Of a stretch of 64,000 bases of DNA, positions 49,814 to 59,630 are shown piece by piece. Origin of the DNA: a bacterium (GTDB lineage: Bacteria > Chloroflexota > Dormibacteria > Dormibacterales > Dormibacteraceae); assembly GCA_004299235.1 (NCBI GenBank), contig SCQL01000028.1, positions 1-64,000 on the forward strand. Direction: 5' to 3'. The first letter of the stretch is position 1. The number at the start of each line of letters is the position of its first letter. A model generated the notes under the pieces. The model searched no databases. It had not been told where the DNA came from and saw only the letters and a program-made list of their open reading frames with translations. The translations under genes were made by a program, and so were the position numbers.

Positions 49814-51922
49814 CTAACTTCGCGACGTGGTGCGGCGGCCCACGGCCTCCGCCAAATTCCCGGGCATCTCTGCGTAATGACTGAACTCCATCGAATAGGT
49901 CGCCCGCCCCGATGTCATGGACCGAAGTTCGGTAGCGTAACCGAACATCTCGGCCAGGGGCACGTTGGCTCTGACGTTTTGGGACGTACCGCGTCCCTCC
50001 ATGCCCAGGATGTGGCCACGGCGGGACGAGAGGTCGCCCATGACGTCGCCGAGGTATTCCTCGGGCATCACGACGTCGACTTTCATGATCGGCTCCAGCA
50101 GGTAGGCCCCGGCCCTGTGCATCGCGTCCTTGACCGCCATTGAGCCGGCCACCTGGAAAGCCATCTCGCTCGAGTCCACCGCGTGAAAGGAGCCGTCCAC
50201 CAGGGTGACCACGATGTCGAGCACCGGGTACCCGGCGACCACGCCGGTCTGAAGTGCCTCCCTGACGCCTTTCTCCACCGCGGGAATGAACTCGCGCGGG
50301 ATTCGTCCCTGCGTGATCTTGTCTTCGAAGACGAAGCCGCTGCCGGTCTCGCCGGGGCGGACGTCCACCTCGGCGTGGCCGAACTGGCCCTTGCCGCCCG
50401 ACTGCCTGATGAACCGCCCGACACCATGCGCGGGCTTCTTGATCGCTTCCTTGTACGAGACCTGGGGCTTGCCCTGGTTGGCGTCGACCTTGAACTCGCG
50501 CATGAGGCGGTCGATGATGATCTCAAGGTGCAGCTCGCCCATGCCGGCGATGATGGTCTGGCCCGTCTCGTTGTCGGTGTGCACCTTGAAGGTCGGGTCC
50601 TCCTCGGTCAGCCGCTGCAGCCCGATGCCGAGCTTGTCCTGGTCGGCCTTGGTCTTGGGCTCGATGGCGACCGAGATCACGGGCTCGGGGAAGGTGATCG
50701 ACTCGAGCAGGATCGGGTGGGCTTCGTCCGCCAGCGTGTCGCCCGTGGTGGTGTACTTGAGGCCCACCGCCGCGGCGATATCACCGGTGAAGACCTCGTC
50801 GACGTCCTCGCGGCGGATGGCATGCATGCGCAGGATGCGGCCGATGCGCTCCTTGCGCCCGTTGGACGCATTGAGCACGCCGGATCCGGCCTTCAGCCGG
50901 CCGGAGTAGACGCGGAAGAACGTCAGCTTGCCGACGCCCTGCGGGTCCATCTGGATCTTGAACGCGAGCGCGGCGAACGGCTCCGCGTCGTCGTGCTCGC
51001 GCAGGAGCAGGGCCCCTGTCTTGGGGTCGGTGCCTTCGACGGCCGGGACGTCCGCCGGCGACGGCAGGTAGTCAACGACCGCGTCGAGGATCGGCTGCAC
51101 ACCGCGGTTGCGCAGCGCGGCGCCGCACAGCACCGGCACCAGGTGGCCGGCGACGGTCCCCTTGCGAAGGGCCGCACGGATCTCGGTCTCGGTCACGTCC
51201 TGCTCGTCGAGGTACTTGCGCATGACCTCGTCGTCGAAGTCCGCCACCGCCTCGACCAGGTCGCGCCGCTGCTGGGTGACCAGGTCGGCCATACCCACCG
51301 GGATCTCCAGCGACTCAGTGCTCGTGGTGCCCAGGTCATCGGTGTAGACGACCGCCTGCTTGGTCACCAGGTCGACGTATCCGGCGAACGAGTCCTCGGC
51401 GCCGATCGGCAGCTGGACGGGCACTGCCCGCGCACCCAACCGCGTGCGAATCGACTCCAGGGAACGGTAGAAGTCCGCGCCGATGCGGTCCATCTTGTTG
51501 ATGAAGGCGATCCGCGGTACGCCATAGCGGTCAGCCTGGCGCCACACGGTCTCCGACTGAGGCTCCACGCCGGCGACGGCGTCGAACACGGCCACGGCGC
51601 CGTCCAGCACCCGCAGGCTCCGCTCGACTTCGACCGTGAAGTCCACGTGCCCGGGTGTGTCTATGATGTTGATCGAGTGGTCGCGCCAGTGGGCCGTCGT
51701 CGCGGCCGACGTGATCGTGATCCCGCGCTCCTTCTCCTGGACCATCCAGTCCATGGTCGCGGCCCCCTCGTGGACCTCCCCCATCTTGTGGATGCGGCCC
51801 GCATAGAACAGGATCCGCTCGGTCGTCGTCGTCTTGCCCGCGTCGATATGGGCCATGATCCCGATGTTTCGGACCCTATCGATCGCAACCGGACGATCCT
51901 GCATCTTCAGCGCCACGCTCAT
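49814..51922 (-). CDS. fusA: Elongation factor G
   Basis: A 702-residue translocase GTPase. It has [60 protein letters not shown] and [10 protein letters not shown], with domains III-V complete ([25 protein letters not shown]-type [11 protein letters not shown]). An internal ATG at codon 7 is an alternative start. It is encoded between rpsG and tuf in the str operon. Confidence 0.97.
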   Translation of the reverse strand: MSVALKMQDRPVAIDRVRNIGIMAHIDAGKTTTTERILFYAGRIHKMGEVHEGAATMDWMVQEKERGITITSAATTAHWRDHSINIIDTPGHVDFTVEVERSLRVLDGAVAVFDAVAGVEPQSETVWRQADRYGVPRIAFINKMDRIGADFYRSLESIRTRLGARAVPVQLPIGAEDSFAGYVDLVTKQAVVYTDDLGTTSTESLEIPVGMADLVTQQRRDLVEAVADFDDEVMRKYLDEQDVTETEIRAALRKGTVAGHLVPVLCGAALRNRGVQPILDAVVDYLPSPADVPAVEGTDPKTGALLLREHDDAEPFAALAFKIQMDPQGVGKLTFFRVYSGRLKAGSGVLNASNGRKERIGRILRMHAIRREDVDEVFTGDIAAAVGLKYTTTGDTLADEAHPILLESITFPEPVISVAIEPKTKADQDKLGIGLQRLTEEDPTFKVHTDNETGQTIIAGMGELHLEIIIDRLMREFKVDANQGKPQVSYKEAIKKPAHGVGRFIRQSGGKGQFGHAEVDVRPGETGSGFVFEDKITQGRIPREFIPAVEKGVREALQTGVVAGYPVLDIVVTLVDGSFHAVDSSEMAFQVAGSMAVKDAMHRAGAYLLEPIMKVDVVMPEEYLGDVMGDLSSRRGHILGMEGRGTSQNVRANVPLAEMFGYATELRSMTSGRATYSMEFSHYAEMPGNLAEAVGRRTTSRS

Positions 51923-51927
51923 CTCTA

Positions 51928-52398
51928 CTAGTACCGGAAGTGACTGAAAGCCTTGTTGCTTTCCGCCATCCGATGGGTTTCTTCCTTGCGCTTGACGGCG
52001 CCCCCGGTGTTCTGGGACGCGTCAAGGATCTCGAACGCCAACTTCTCCGACATGCTCTTGCCGCCACGCTGCCGGGCGAAGCGCACGATCCAGCGGCGGG
52101 CCAGCGCGAGCCTGCGCTCCGGCCGGATCTCGACCGGCACCTGGTAGGTGGCGCCGCCGACGCGGCGAGGCTTGACCTCGAGCAGCGGGGTGGCGTTGCG
52201 CAGCGCGGCGTCGAATATTTCGAGCGGTTCCTTCTTGGCCTGCTTGCTGGCCCGCGAGAGGGCGTCGTAGACGACCTTCTCGGCGGTCGAGCGCTTGCCA
52301 CTGCTCATGACCACGTTGACGAACTTGGCGATCGCCTCCGATTGGTACACCGGATCGGGCGCGATGACACGTTTGACTGGACGGCTTCGACGAGGCAT
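51928..52398 (-). CDS. rpsG: Ribosomal protein S7
   Basis: A 156-residue protein. It has [58 protein letters not shown] and a C-terminal [13 protein letters not shown]. It nucleates 30S head assembly. It overlaps rpsL by one base. Confidence 0.97.
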   Translation of the reverse strand: MPRRSRPVKRVIAPDPVYQSEAIAKFVNVVMSSGKRSTAEKVVYDALSRASKQAKKEPLEIFDAALRNATPLLEVKPRRVGGATYQVPVEIRPERRLALARRWIVRFARQRGGKSMSEKLAFEILDASQNTGGAVKRKEETHRMAESNKAFSHFRY

Positions 52399-52784
52399 CA
52401 GGCCGCCGCCTTGCTCTTTTCGCGCTTGGCGCCGTACTTGCTTCGCGCCTTCTTGCGGTTCTTGGTGCCCGCCGTGTCGAGAGTGCCGCGGATGATGTGG
52501 TAGCGGACGCCGGGCAGGTCCTTGACGCGGCCGCCGCGGATGAGCACCACCGAGTGCTCCTGCAGGTTGTGGCCGATGCCCGGGATGTAGGCGGTGACCT
52601 CGATCCCGGTGGTCAGCCGGACGCGAGCGACCTTGCGGAGGGCGGAGTTCGGCTTCTTCGGCGTCTGGGTGTAGACGCGCACGCAGACTCCCCGCCGCTG
52701 CGGCGAGCCCTTGAGGGCGGGCGCCTTAGACTTCGCTCTGGCCGCCTTCCGCCCGTTGCGGACCAATTGCTGGATAGTGGGCAA
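52398..52784 (-). CDS. rpsL: Ribosomal protein S12
   Basis: A 128-residue decoding-centre protein starting at TTG 52784 ([16 protein letters not shown]), with GGAGAG 4 bases upstream. The frame is open to 52874 but crosses the promoter. The streptomycin-resistance region [20 protein letters not shown] and [18 protein letters not shown] match the wild-type, drug-sensitive residues (Lys in TPKKPNSA). It heads the str operon. Confidence 0.96.
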   Translation of the reverse strand: MPTIQQLVRNGRKAARAKSKAPALKGSPQRRGVCVRVYTQTPKKPNSALRKVARVRLTTGIEVTAYIPGIGHNLQEHSVVLIRGGRVKDLPGVRYHIIRGTLDTAGTKNRKKARSKYGAKREKSKAAA

Positions 52785-52843
52785 ATGACTCTCCGAAAAC
52801 CGACCCGAATCCCATGCGGCAGCGGCCGATTGGGCGACAAACG

Positions 52844-53485
52844 ATGAGTATACCCAAAACCCAACCCACACCATCGAGCACCGGGCAAGGTCACTATTTC
52901 GATCCTGAGCCGGCGGTCGAGTCGAAGCCGCGCACGGTTCACCTGCGGGTCGGAGATCTGTCGATCGAGCTGCAGGCGGATAGGGGCGTGTTCGGCTCGA
53001 AGGGAGTCGACGCGGGGACGCTGACCTTGCTTCGCGAAGCTCCGCCGCCGCCCCCTCGCGGAGATCTTCTCGACCTCGGCTGCGGCTATGGGCCGATCGC
53101 GGTCGCCCTCGCCCACCAGGCGCCGGAGGCCACGGTTTGGGCGATCGACGTCAACGAACGCGCGCTGCAGCTCGCGAGGTCCAATGCCGATGCCGCGCAG
53201 CTGGCCAATGTGACCGCCTGCTTGCCCAGCGAGGTGCCGGACGATGTTCGCTTCGCGGCGATCTACTCCAACCCGCCGGTCCGGGTCGGCAAGGGTCCGC
53301 TGCACGAGCTGCTGCTGCGCTGGTTGCCGCGCTTGCGGCCCGGTGCGAGCGCGTACCTGGTCGTGCAGCGCAATCTCGGGTCGGACTCGCTGGCGACCTG
53401 GCTGGCGGCGGAGGGCTACGAGGTCCGGCGGCTCAAGTCGAAGAAGGGCTACCGGGTGCTGGAGATCGCCGGCACCGCGGATTAA
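52844..53485 (+). CDS. Class I SAM methyltransferase, RsmC-like
   Basis: A 213-residue protein from the ATG at 52844; an in-frame ATG at 52814 is less likely. It has the MTS-domain arrangement: [34 protein letters not shown] motif [16 protein letters not shown], acidic [15 protein letters not shown], and the catalytic [16 protein letters not shown] (NPP motif). The C-terminus [10 protein letters not shown] fits the RsmC family of rRNA guanine-N2 methyltransferases. Only one MTS domain is present, as in Gram-positive YbxB. It is divergent from rpsL. Confidence 0.88.
   Translation: MSIPKTQPTPSSTGQGHYFDPEPAVESKPRTVHLRVGDLSIELQADRGVFGSKGVDAGTLTLLREAPPPPPRGDLLDLGCGYGPIAVALAHQAPEATVWAIDVNERALQLARSNADAAQLANVTACLPSEVPDDVRFAAIYSNPPVRVGKGPLHELLLRWLPRLRPGASAYLVVQRNLGSDSLATWLAAEGYEVRRLKSKKGYRVLEIAGTAD
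52847..52852 (-). promoter_or_regulatory. -10 element of the rpsL operon promoter
   Basis: The minus strand reads TATACT at 52852-52847, giving a leader of about 55 bases before rpsL. It overlaps the first codons of the divergent methyltransferase gene (ATG at 52844), so the two promoters must be interleaved. The -35 region is not consensus. Confidence 0.45.
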
Positions 53486-53510
53486 CCCGTTTCATGCCTC
53501 GGGGGGTGCG

Positions 53511-53540
53511 CCGCAACACCCTTAACCGGCAGGGTTGCGG
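53511..53540 (+). terminator. Hairpin containing the 20-base repeated element
   Basis: CCGCAAC (53511-53517) pairs with GTTGCGG (53534-53540), enclosing ACCCTTAACCGGCAGG, a 7-bp stem extended by inner pairing. Its core 53518-53537 equals the minus-strand sequence at 30098-30079. It lies between the convergent methyltransferase and oppF-type genes, 26 bases after the former's stop. A T-run is lacking. Confidence 0.5.
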
Positions 53541-53647
53541 GCGGTTCTCGCGCGCCCTACGGTGAGGGCCGGAGCGCCGGTTGGGGGTGGGGCCGGCGGG
53601 AGGAGGGGTGGGCCCGCCGAAGCCATGCCCGCGGCTCGGAGCGCCCC

Positions 53648-54664
53648 CTACGCCTCCCCCGCGAAGTGGCACGCCGCCAGCTGGTCCGCCTCCCCGTGCG
53701 GCTCCAGCACCGGGTCCCGCTCCGAGCAGATCCCCGGCGCCCGCGCGATCGGGCACCGCGGGTGGAACCGGCATCCCGACGGCGGATTCACGGGCGAGGG
53801 GATCTCCCCCTTGAGCGTGATCGGCGCCCGCCCCCGCTCGACGATCGGGTCGGGCACCGGGATCGAGCTCAGCAGCGCCTTCGTGTACGGGTGCTGCGCG
53901 TGCTCGTAGATGTCCCTCCGGTCCGCCGTCTCGACCACCTTGCCCAGGTACATCACGGCGATCCGGTCGGAAAGGTGCCGCACCACCGCAAGGTCGTGCG
54001 CGATGAACAGGTACGTGAGGTTGAACTCACGCTGAAGGTCCTGCAACAGGTTGATGATCTGCGCCTGGATGGAGACGTCCAGCGCCGACACCGCCTCGTC
54101 GCAAACGATGAACGACGGGTTGACCGCCAGGGCGCGCGCGATGCCGATGCGCTGCCGCTGGCCGCCCGAGAACTCGTGCGGGTACCGGTTGGTGAAGTTC
54201 GGATTCAAACCCACCAGCCGCAGCAACTCCTGCACGCGGCGCTGTCGCTGCTTGCCAGAGCCGATGCCGAAGTTGTCCAGCGGCTCCTCGATGATGTCCC
54301 CAACCGTCATCCGCGGGTCGAGCGACGCAAACGGGTCCTGAAAGATCATCTGCATCTTTCGCCGCATCCGCCGCAGGCGCGCGCCACGCATGGCGGTGAT
54401 CTCCTGGCCTTCGAAGATGATCTTGCCCTTGGTCACCGGCAGCAGGGCCGTGATCAGGCGCGCAAGCGTCGACTTGCCGCAGCCGGACTCGCCGACCAGG
54501 CCCAGCGCCTCGCCGCGGCGGATCTCCAGGTCGACGCCGTCCACCGCCCGCACGGCCAGGCCCCCGAAGCCGGCAATCGGGAAATGCTTGTAGACGTCCT
54601 GCACGCGCAGGATGACCGGGTCGGCCTTGACCGCCGTCTGCGGAGCCTCTTCAGCCACCTGCAC
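53648..54664 (-). CDS. Oligopeptide/dipeptide ABC transporter ATPase (OppF/DppF)
   Basis: A 338-residue ATP-binding subunit. It has Walker [15 protein letters not shown], a Q-loop [20 protein letters not shown] signature [16 protein letters not shown], Walker [13 protein letters not shown], switch His in [13 protein letters not shown], and the C-terminal oligopeptide-transporter domain [12 protein letters not shown] with cysteines typical of the iron-sulfur-like CxxxxC cluster in OppF/DppF. It is the last gene of the importer operon. Confidence 0.95.
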   Translation of the reverse strand: MQVAEEAPQTAVKADPVILRVQDVYKHFPIAGFGGLAVRAVDGVDLEIRRGEALGLVGESGCGKSTLARLITALLPVTKGKIIFEGQEITAMRGARLRRMRRKMQMIFQDPFASLDPRMTVGDIIEEPLDNFGIGSGKQRQRRVQELLRLVGLNPNFTNRYPHEFSGGQRQRIGIARALAVNPSFIVCDEAVSALDVSIQAQIINLLQDLQREFNLTYLFIAHDLAVVRHLSDRIAVMYLGKVVETADRRDIYEHAQHPYTKALLSSIPVPDPIVERGRAPITLKGEIPSPVNPPSGCRFHPRCPIARAPGICSERDPVLEPHGEADQLAACHFAGEA

Positions 54665-54707
54665 GAGCGACCGCCTTCACTCCTGCCGCCGGCGTCAGCA
54701 TCCCAAG

Positions 54708-55787
54708 CTAGCCACCGGAGTTGTTGCCGTTACCGGCTGCGGGCGCCTTCAGCTTCTGGGCTACGTCGCGGCTGATGGCCGAGGTCTTGGCGGATTCGAC
54801 CGCCTCGTCGCTGACATTGCGCATCAGCACCCAGCAGCGCGCCACCTGCCCGACCGCCACCTCACCCAGCGGCGGCTCCTCCGCCTTGCACCGGCTGATG
54901 ACGAACGGACATCGCGGGTGGAACTTGCACCCGGGGGGCGAATTGGACAGGTCGGGAGGCAGGCCCTTGATGCTGACCAGCCGGTCTTTTCGCGCCTCAT
55001 CGACTCGCGGCACCGAGCGGAGCAGAGACCAGGTGTAGGGGTGCTGGGGGCTCTTGAAGATCTGCTCGACCGGCCCCTCCTCGACCACCCGTCCCGCATA
55101 CATGACGACCACCCGCTGGCACAGGCTCGCGACGAGCGCCATGTTGTGGGTGATCAGCATCATGGCGGTGCCGAGCTCGCGATTCAGCTGCTTCATGAGC
55201 TGGATGATCTGCGCCTGGACCGTGACGTCGAGCGCCGTGGTCGGTTCGTCCGCGATCAGCAGCGACGGTTCGTTGGCGAGCCCCATGGCGATCATCGCCC
55301 GCTGGCGCATGCCGCCAGAGAACTGGTGCGGGTAGTCATGGACCCGCCGTTCGGCCGAGGGCACCCGGACCCTGGTCAGTAGCTCGATGACGCGCGCCTT
55401 GGCCAGCTGAGGCGTGAACCGGTTGTGGGCGGTCATCGCCTCCTCGATCTGCCTCCCGATCTTGGTCACGGGGTTGAGCGAGGTCATAGGATCCTGGAAG
55501 ATCATCGAGACGTCGTTGCCGCGGAAGTCTCGGATCTCCTCCTCGTTCATGTTGGTCACCTCCCGGCCGCGGAAGAGGATGCGGCCGGAGACGATCCGGC
55601 CCGGATCGGGGACGAGGCGCAGGATGGACAGCGCGGTGATCGTCTTGCCGCAGCCCGACTCTCCCACCACACCGAGGGTCTCCCCCGCATCGACATGGAA
55701 GCTGACCCCGTCGACCGCGCGCACCACTCCGCGCGAAGTGAAGAACTGCGTGTGCAGATCTTCGACCTGCAGGAGGGTTGGTGCCAC
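54708..55787 (-). CDS. Oligopeptide/dipeptide ABC transporter ATPase (OppD/DppD)
   Basis: A 359-residue ATP-binding subunit. It has Walker [31 protein letters not shown], signature [16 protein letters not shown], Walker [28 protein letters not shown] and the C-terminal [10 protein letters not shown] cysteine motif. It pairs with the downstream OppF-type subunit. A 43-base gap separates the two genes. Confidence 0.95.
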   Translation of the reverse strand: MAPTLLQVEDLHTQFFTSRGVVRAVDGVSFHVDAGETLGVVGESGCGKTITALSILRLVPDPGRIVSGRILFRGREVTNMNEEEIRDFRGNDVSMIFQDPMTSLNPVTKIGRQIEEAMTAHNRFTPQLAKARVIELLTRVRVPSAERRVHDYPHQFSGGMRQRAMIAMGLANEPSLLIADEPTTALDVTVQAQIIQLMKQLNRELGTAMMLITHNMALVASLCQRVVVMYAGRVVEEGPVEQIFKSPQHPYTWSLLRSVPRVDEARKDRLVSIKGLPPDLSNSPPGCKFHPRCPFVISRCKAEEPPLGEVAVGQVARCWVLMRNVSDEAVESAKTSAISRDVAQKLKAPAAGNGNNSGG

Positions 55788-55805
55788 CTGGGGGAAACTT
55801 TAGCT

Positions 55806-56720
55806 TTAGCGCCGCATGCGGGGGTCGAGAGCGTCACGCAGTCCGTCTCCGATGAAGGAGAAGGCCAGCAGCGTGAAGCCGATCGCGAGGGCGGGGAAGA
55901 CGACCGACGACGGGTTCGCGTAGATGGCCTCGTAGCCGTCGAACACCATCTGGCCCCACGTCGGGGTGGGCGGCTGGATGCCGACGCCGAGGAAGCTCAG
56001 CACCGCCTCGAGGAAGATGGCCTGCGGGATGCCGAACGTGATGGTCACGATGATCGGCCCGAGCGAGTTGGGCAGCAGGTGCTTGAGGATGAGCTTGAGC
56101 GGCGGCGAACCCGAGGAGCGTGCCGCCTCGATGAACTCCTTCTCTTTGATGGAGAGGACCTGGCCGCGCACGAGTCGAGCCAGGCCGACCCAGTTGACCA
56201 GGGCGATGGCGCCGAAGATCGAGAGCAGGCTGGGCCCGAAGACCGACACCAGCACGAGGACGAAGATGAGGTCCGGGAACGCATACCAGATGTCGGTGAA
56301 CCGCATCAGGATGTTGTCCACCCGGCCGCCGAGGTAGCCCGCCAGGAGGCCGATGGCCAGGCCGATCGGCAGGATGATGCCCTGGACCAGGATCCCGACC
56401 GAAAGCGAGATGCGGCTGCCGAACATCAGCCGGCTCAGCGTGTCTCGACCCAGCTCGTCCGATCCCAGCGGGTGTCCGGCCTGGCCCGGGCCGACCTCGA
56501 TGTTGGCGACATCCTGCTTGAGCGGGTCGATGATGGCCCCGAGGTGCACCAGCAGCGGGGACAGGAAGGCAATCAGGATGAGTACGATCACGAGCCCCGC
56601 GCCCAGGACGGCCAGGCGGTTGCGGCGGAATCGCTGCCAGGCGTCCGACCATAGTCCGATCTGCTGCTCTGAGACCTCCCAGTCGACGGCCTGGTCGATG
56701 GCGGCCGCCGGCAGCGCCAT
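55806..56720 (-). CDS. Dipeptide/oligopeptide ABC transporter permease (DppC type)
   Basis: A 304-residue permease with an N-terminal cytosolic segment, a first helix RLAVLGAGLVIVLILIAFLS, the periplasm-side GTDxxGRD-type loop (HPLGSDELGRDTLSRLMFG), and the EAA loop EAARSSGSPPLKLILKHLLPN that docks the ATPases. It has six predicted helices and starts directly after the dppB-type stop. Confidence 0.94.
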   Translation of the reverse strand: MALPAAAIDQAVDWEVSEQQIGLWSDAWQRFRRNRLAVLGAGLVIVLILIAFLSPLLVHLGAIIDPLKQDVANIEVGPGQAGHPLGSDELGRDTLSRLMFGSRISLSVGILVQGIILPIGLAIGLLAGYLGGRVDNILMRFTDIWYAFPDLIFVLVLVSVFGPSLLSIFGAIALVNWVGLARLVRGQVLSIKEKEFIEAARSSGSPPLKLILKHLLPNSLGPIIVTITFGIPQAIFLEAVLSFLGVGIQPPTPTWGQMVFDGYEAIYANPSSVVFPALAIGFTLLAFSFIGDGLRDALDPRMRR

Positions 56721-57749
56721 CTAGGTGAGCCTCACCCGTGGATCGATGAACACGTAGGCCACATCGACGATCAGGTTGGCGACCGCGATCACCACGGAAA
56801 AGAGCACGGTGGTGCCCAGGATCATCGGGTAGTCGCGCGACTCGACCGCCGTCACGAAGGCGCGACCGATGCCGGGGATGTTGAACACCGTCTCGACGAT
56901 GATCGAGCCGGTGACCAGGAAGGCAAAAGTCGGGCCCAACGTGGTCACGACCGGGATCAACGAGTTCTTGAGCACGTGCTTGATCACGACCAGGCGCTCG
57001 GTCAGGCCCTTCGCCCAGGCGGTCCGGATGAAGTCCTGCCTGATGGTGTCAAGCGTGCTCGCGCGCGTCAGGCGCGCGGTGAAGGCGATCGGCAGCAGCG
57101 ACAGAGTGATCACCGGCATGATCAGGTGGTCGTCGAGCCCGAAGTCCGCCGCGGGAAGGAAGAAGGCGCGCTGGGTCCAGTTGGCCATCAGGACCGAGAA
57201 CACCACCACCATCAGGGCTCCGACCACGAAGTTCGGAAACGAGGCCGCAACCGTGGCAAAGCCCATGGTCATGTAGTCGATGCGGCTGTTCTGCCGCAGC
57301 GCCGCCAGCACTCCCAGGCCGACGCCGACCGGGACGATCACGAGAAAGGCGAGCACGCCGATCGTCGCCGTGTACGGCCAGCCCTCGCCGATCAGGGCGC
57401 CCACGCTCTTGCCCTCGTACTGGTAGGACAGCCCGAAATCGAAGTGGGCGGCGTTCCAGAGGTACAGCCCGAACTGGGTGCTCAGCGGCTTGTTCAAGCC
57501 GTACTTGGCGTTGAGGTTGTTGACCACCACCTGAGACAGCTGGCGCCCGCCGGCCTTGTCCCAGGGACTGCCCTGGGCCATGTGCATGAGGACGAAGGTG
57601 ATGAGGATGACGAAGAAGACGATCGGGATCATCCACAGGATCCGGCGGGCGACAAAGATCGCAAGGCTGCCGGCCCGGCTGTCCGTCAGCGCTGAAACGC
57701 GAAACGGGAGAAGGGCGCCCCGGTTGGGGCGCCCTTCGATTACTGCCAA
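56721..57749 (-). CDS. Dipeptide/oligopeptide ABC transporter permease (DppB type)
   Basis: A 342-residue permease. The first helix FVARRILWMIPIVFFVILI is followed by the large loop typical of DppB (GGRQLSQVVVNNLNAKYGLN), then LSYQYEGKSVGALIGEGWPYT and the EAA loop RTAWAKGLTERLVVIKHVLKN. It forms the channel with the DppC-type subunit. It has a slightly longer N-terminus than usual (about 25 extra residues). Confidence 0.94.
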   Translation of the reverse strand: MAVIEGRPNRGALLPFRVSALTDSRAGSLAIFVARRILWMIPIVFFVILITFVLMHMAQGSPWDKAGGRQLSQVVVNNLNAKYGLNKPLSTQFGLYLWNAAHFDFGLSYQYEGKSVGALIGEGWPYTATIGVLAFLVIVPVGVGLGVLAALRQNSRIDYMTMGFATVAASFPNFVVGALMVVVFSVLMANWTQRAFFLPAADFGLDDHLIMPVITLSLLPIAFTARLTRASTLDTIRQDFIRTAWAKGLTERLVVIKHVLKNSLIPVVTTLGPTFAFLVTGSIIVETVFNIPGIGRAFVTAVESRDYPMILGTTVLFSVVIAVANLIVDVAYVFIDPRVRLT

Positions 57750-57761
57750 ATGAGCGGTCTC

Positions 57762-59462
57762 CTAGTGGGCCGTTATGTACGCGGACTGGTAGTTCTGGTT
57801 GCCAGGCAGGTTCTGGTCGTCGAATGCGGTGTGGGTGATGCTGACGTACGGCGCGACGAGGTCGTACTCATACGCCTGGAAGATGAACCCTACCGCGGCG
57901 TTGTCGATCAGCATCTTCTGAGCGGTCAGGTAGTCCTTGTTCCGCTGGTTCTGGTCGAGCTCCGTGTCCGCCTTCTGGACCAGGTCGTCGTAGCCCTGCA
58001 GTGTCGGGCATCCCCAGTTGAGGCTGTGGCAAGAGCCGGTCGTGAAGATGTCGAACCAGTCCTGCTGGTCGGGGTAGTCGGCGCCCCAGCCGTCCGGGCC
58101 GTAAATGTCGAAGTTGCCCTTGCGGATGCGGCTGGTGACGGTCTTGCTGTCGAGGACATCCAGCTGGATGTTCAGGCCGAGGTTGGTGTTCCACTGGTCG
58201 ACGATGAACTGGTTGAGCGTCTTGTTGCGGGTGGTGTTGCGGGTGAGCAGCTTGTAGGTGTTGAGCGTGGAGGCGCTGACACCGGCGTCGGCCAGCAGCT
58301 TCTTCGCCGCTGCCGGGTCGAAGCTCTGCGCGTTGTCGGACGTGTCGTATCCCGCCATGCCCTTGGGGATGAAGCTCTGGATCGGCTGGTCGGTGTCGTG
58401 CTCGACGTCCTTGGTGAGCTTCTGGCGGTCGATCGACTTGGAGAACGCCATGCGCACCTTCGCGTTGTCGAACGGCGCCTTGTGGGTGTTGAAGGTCATC
58501 CAGAACGTGGTGAGCTGAGGGTACAGGTGCGCCTGCTTGCTCAGCGTGGCGTCGCCGCGGACCACAGTCACGTCGGCGACCGGGACGCCGATGATGTCGA
58601 GGGCGCCGGTCTGGTACTTGGAGTAAGCCGTGTTGCCGTCACCGATGAAGTAGTAGATGAGCTGCTGCAGCTTGGCGGCACCGCCCCAGTAACCGGGGTT
58701 CGGCACCATGGTCACGTGGTCCTTCGAGACGATCTCCGAGATCTTGAAGGGACCGTTGCCGATGATGGTCGAGGCGTTGTTCGCCCACACTTCGGGCTTG
58801 GTGGTGTCGGTCGAGGCGAACGACCCGCCGGCCGCCTGCTCGACGACATCCTTGCGGATCGGCACCGCGACCCACAGCGTGACCACCCACTTGAAGTAGG
58901 CGGCCGGGTGCTGCAGCTTGATGACGAACGTGTTGGCGTCGGGCGCGGACAGGCCGAGCCCCGAGATGAAGCTGTCGATCGCGCTGGCGCTCGCCACGTC
59001 AACGTTGCTGTAGTTCTGGGCACCGGCGATGGTGCCGTCGAAGAACGGGTCGACGTAGCCGGCGGCCAGGGCCGGGTTGAGCAGGTGCTGGTAACCGTAG
59101 ACCCAGTCACTTGCCGTCACGGGCTTGCCGTCGCTCCACTTGGCGTTCGGGCGCAGGTGGAACGTGTAGGTCAAACCGTCTGACGAAACGTCGTACTTCT
59201 CCGCCGCCGCCGGCTGCACGTCGCTGAGGTCGGCCTTCGGCTTCAGCAACGCTTCGAATACCTGCCGGCCGACCGCCGCCTCGTAGCTGTACGTCTGCTG
59301 GGTCGGGTCGTAGCTGTTCGGCTCGGTGCCGTCGTTGGCGCGCAGGATCTGCTTGTCGGGTGGCGCAAGGTTGACACTTGTCGTGCTGGTGCCGCCACAT
59401 GCAGCGGCGACGAAAAGCCCGGCGCTCGCGAGCGCGATGGCCCGGATGCGACTTAATTGCAT
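57762..59462 (-). CDS. Peptide ABC transporter substrate-binding lipoprotein 1
   Basis: A 566-residue SBP_bac_5 family protein. The signal peptide ends in the lipobox FVAAACGG (Cys22), so it is membrane-anchored. It has EPNSYDPTQQTYSYEAAVGR, FHLRPNAKWSDGKPVTASDW, FIPKGMAGYD and GWGADYPDQQDWFDIF. It captures peptides for the DppBCDF-type complex encoded immediately downstream (12-base gap). Confidence 0.95.
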   Translation of the reverse strand: MQLSRIRAIALASAGLFVAAACGGTSTTSVNLAPPDKQILRANDGTEPNSYDPTQQTYSYEAAVGRQVFEALLKPKADLSDVQPAAAEKYDVSSDGLTYTFHLRPNAKWSDGKPVTASDWVYGYQHLLNPALAAGYVDPFFDGTIAGAQNYSNVDVASASAIDSFISGLGLSAPDANTFVIKLQHPAAYFKWVVTLWVAVPIRKDVVEQAAGGSFASTDTTKPEVWANNASTIIGNGPFKISEIVSKDHVTMVPNPGYWGGAAKLQQLIYYFIGDGNTAYSKYQTGALDIIGVPVADVTVVRGDATLSKQAHLYPQLTTFWMTFNTHKAPFDNAKVRMAFSKSIDRQKLTKDVEHDTDQPIQSFIPKGMAGYDTSDNAQSFDPAAAKKLLADAGVSASTLNTYKLLTRNTTRNKTLNQFIVDQWNTNLGLNIQLDVLDSKTVTSRIRKGNFDIYGPDGWGADYPDQQDWFDIFTTGSCHSLNWGCPTLQGYDDLVQKADTELDQNQRNKDYLTAQKMLIDNAAVGFIFQAYEYDLVAPYVSITHTAFDDQNLPGNQNYQSAYITAH

Positions 59463-59564
59463 ACGCGTCTTACCTCTCAGACTGATCCTGCGGCCTTCTT
59501 CCCGGGGTCCGGGGCGAGAGTGCGCCGGCAGCAGGTCTTACTCAGAGCCTCTTCGGCTGCCTGA

Positions 59565-59594
59565 ATTCTGTTGCTCGCCGCCATGGACTGTCAA
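59565..59594 (-). promoter_or_regulatory. Promoter of the first binding-protein gene
   Basis: The minus strand has a consensus TTGACA (59594-59589) and CAGAAT (59570-59565) separated by 18 bases. Transcription would start about 95 bases before the ATG at 59462. The leader contains CCCCGG/CCGGGG-type self-complementary sequence around 59500-59515. Confidence 0.65.
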
Positions 59595-59630
59595 GTCGTG
59601 TCGGTTACGGTTTACTGAACGCCTGTTCGC

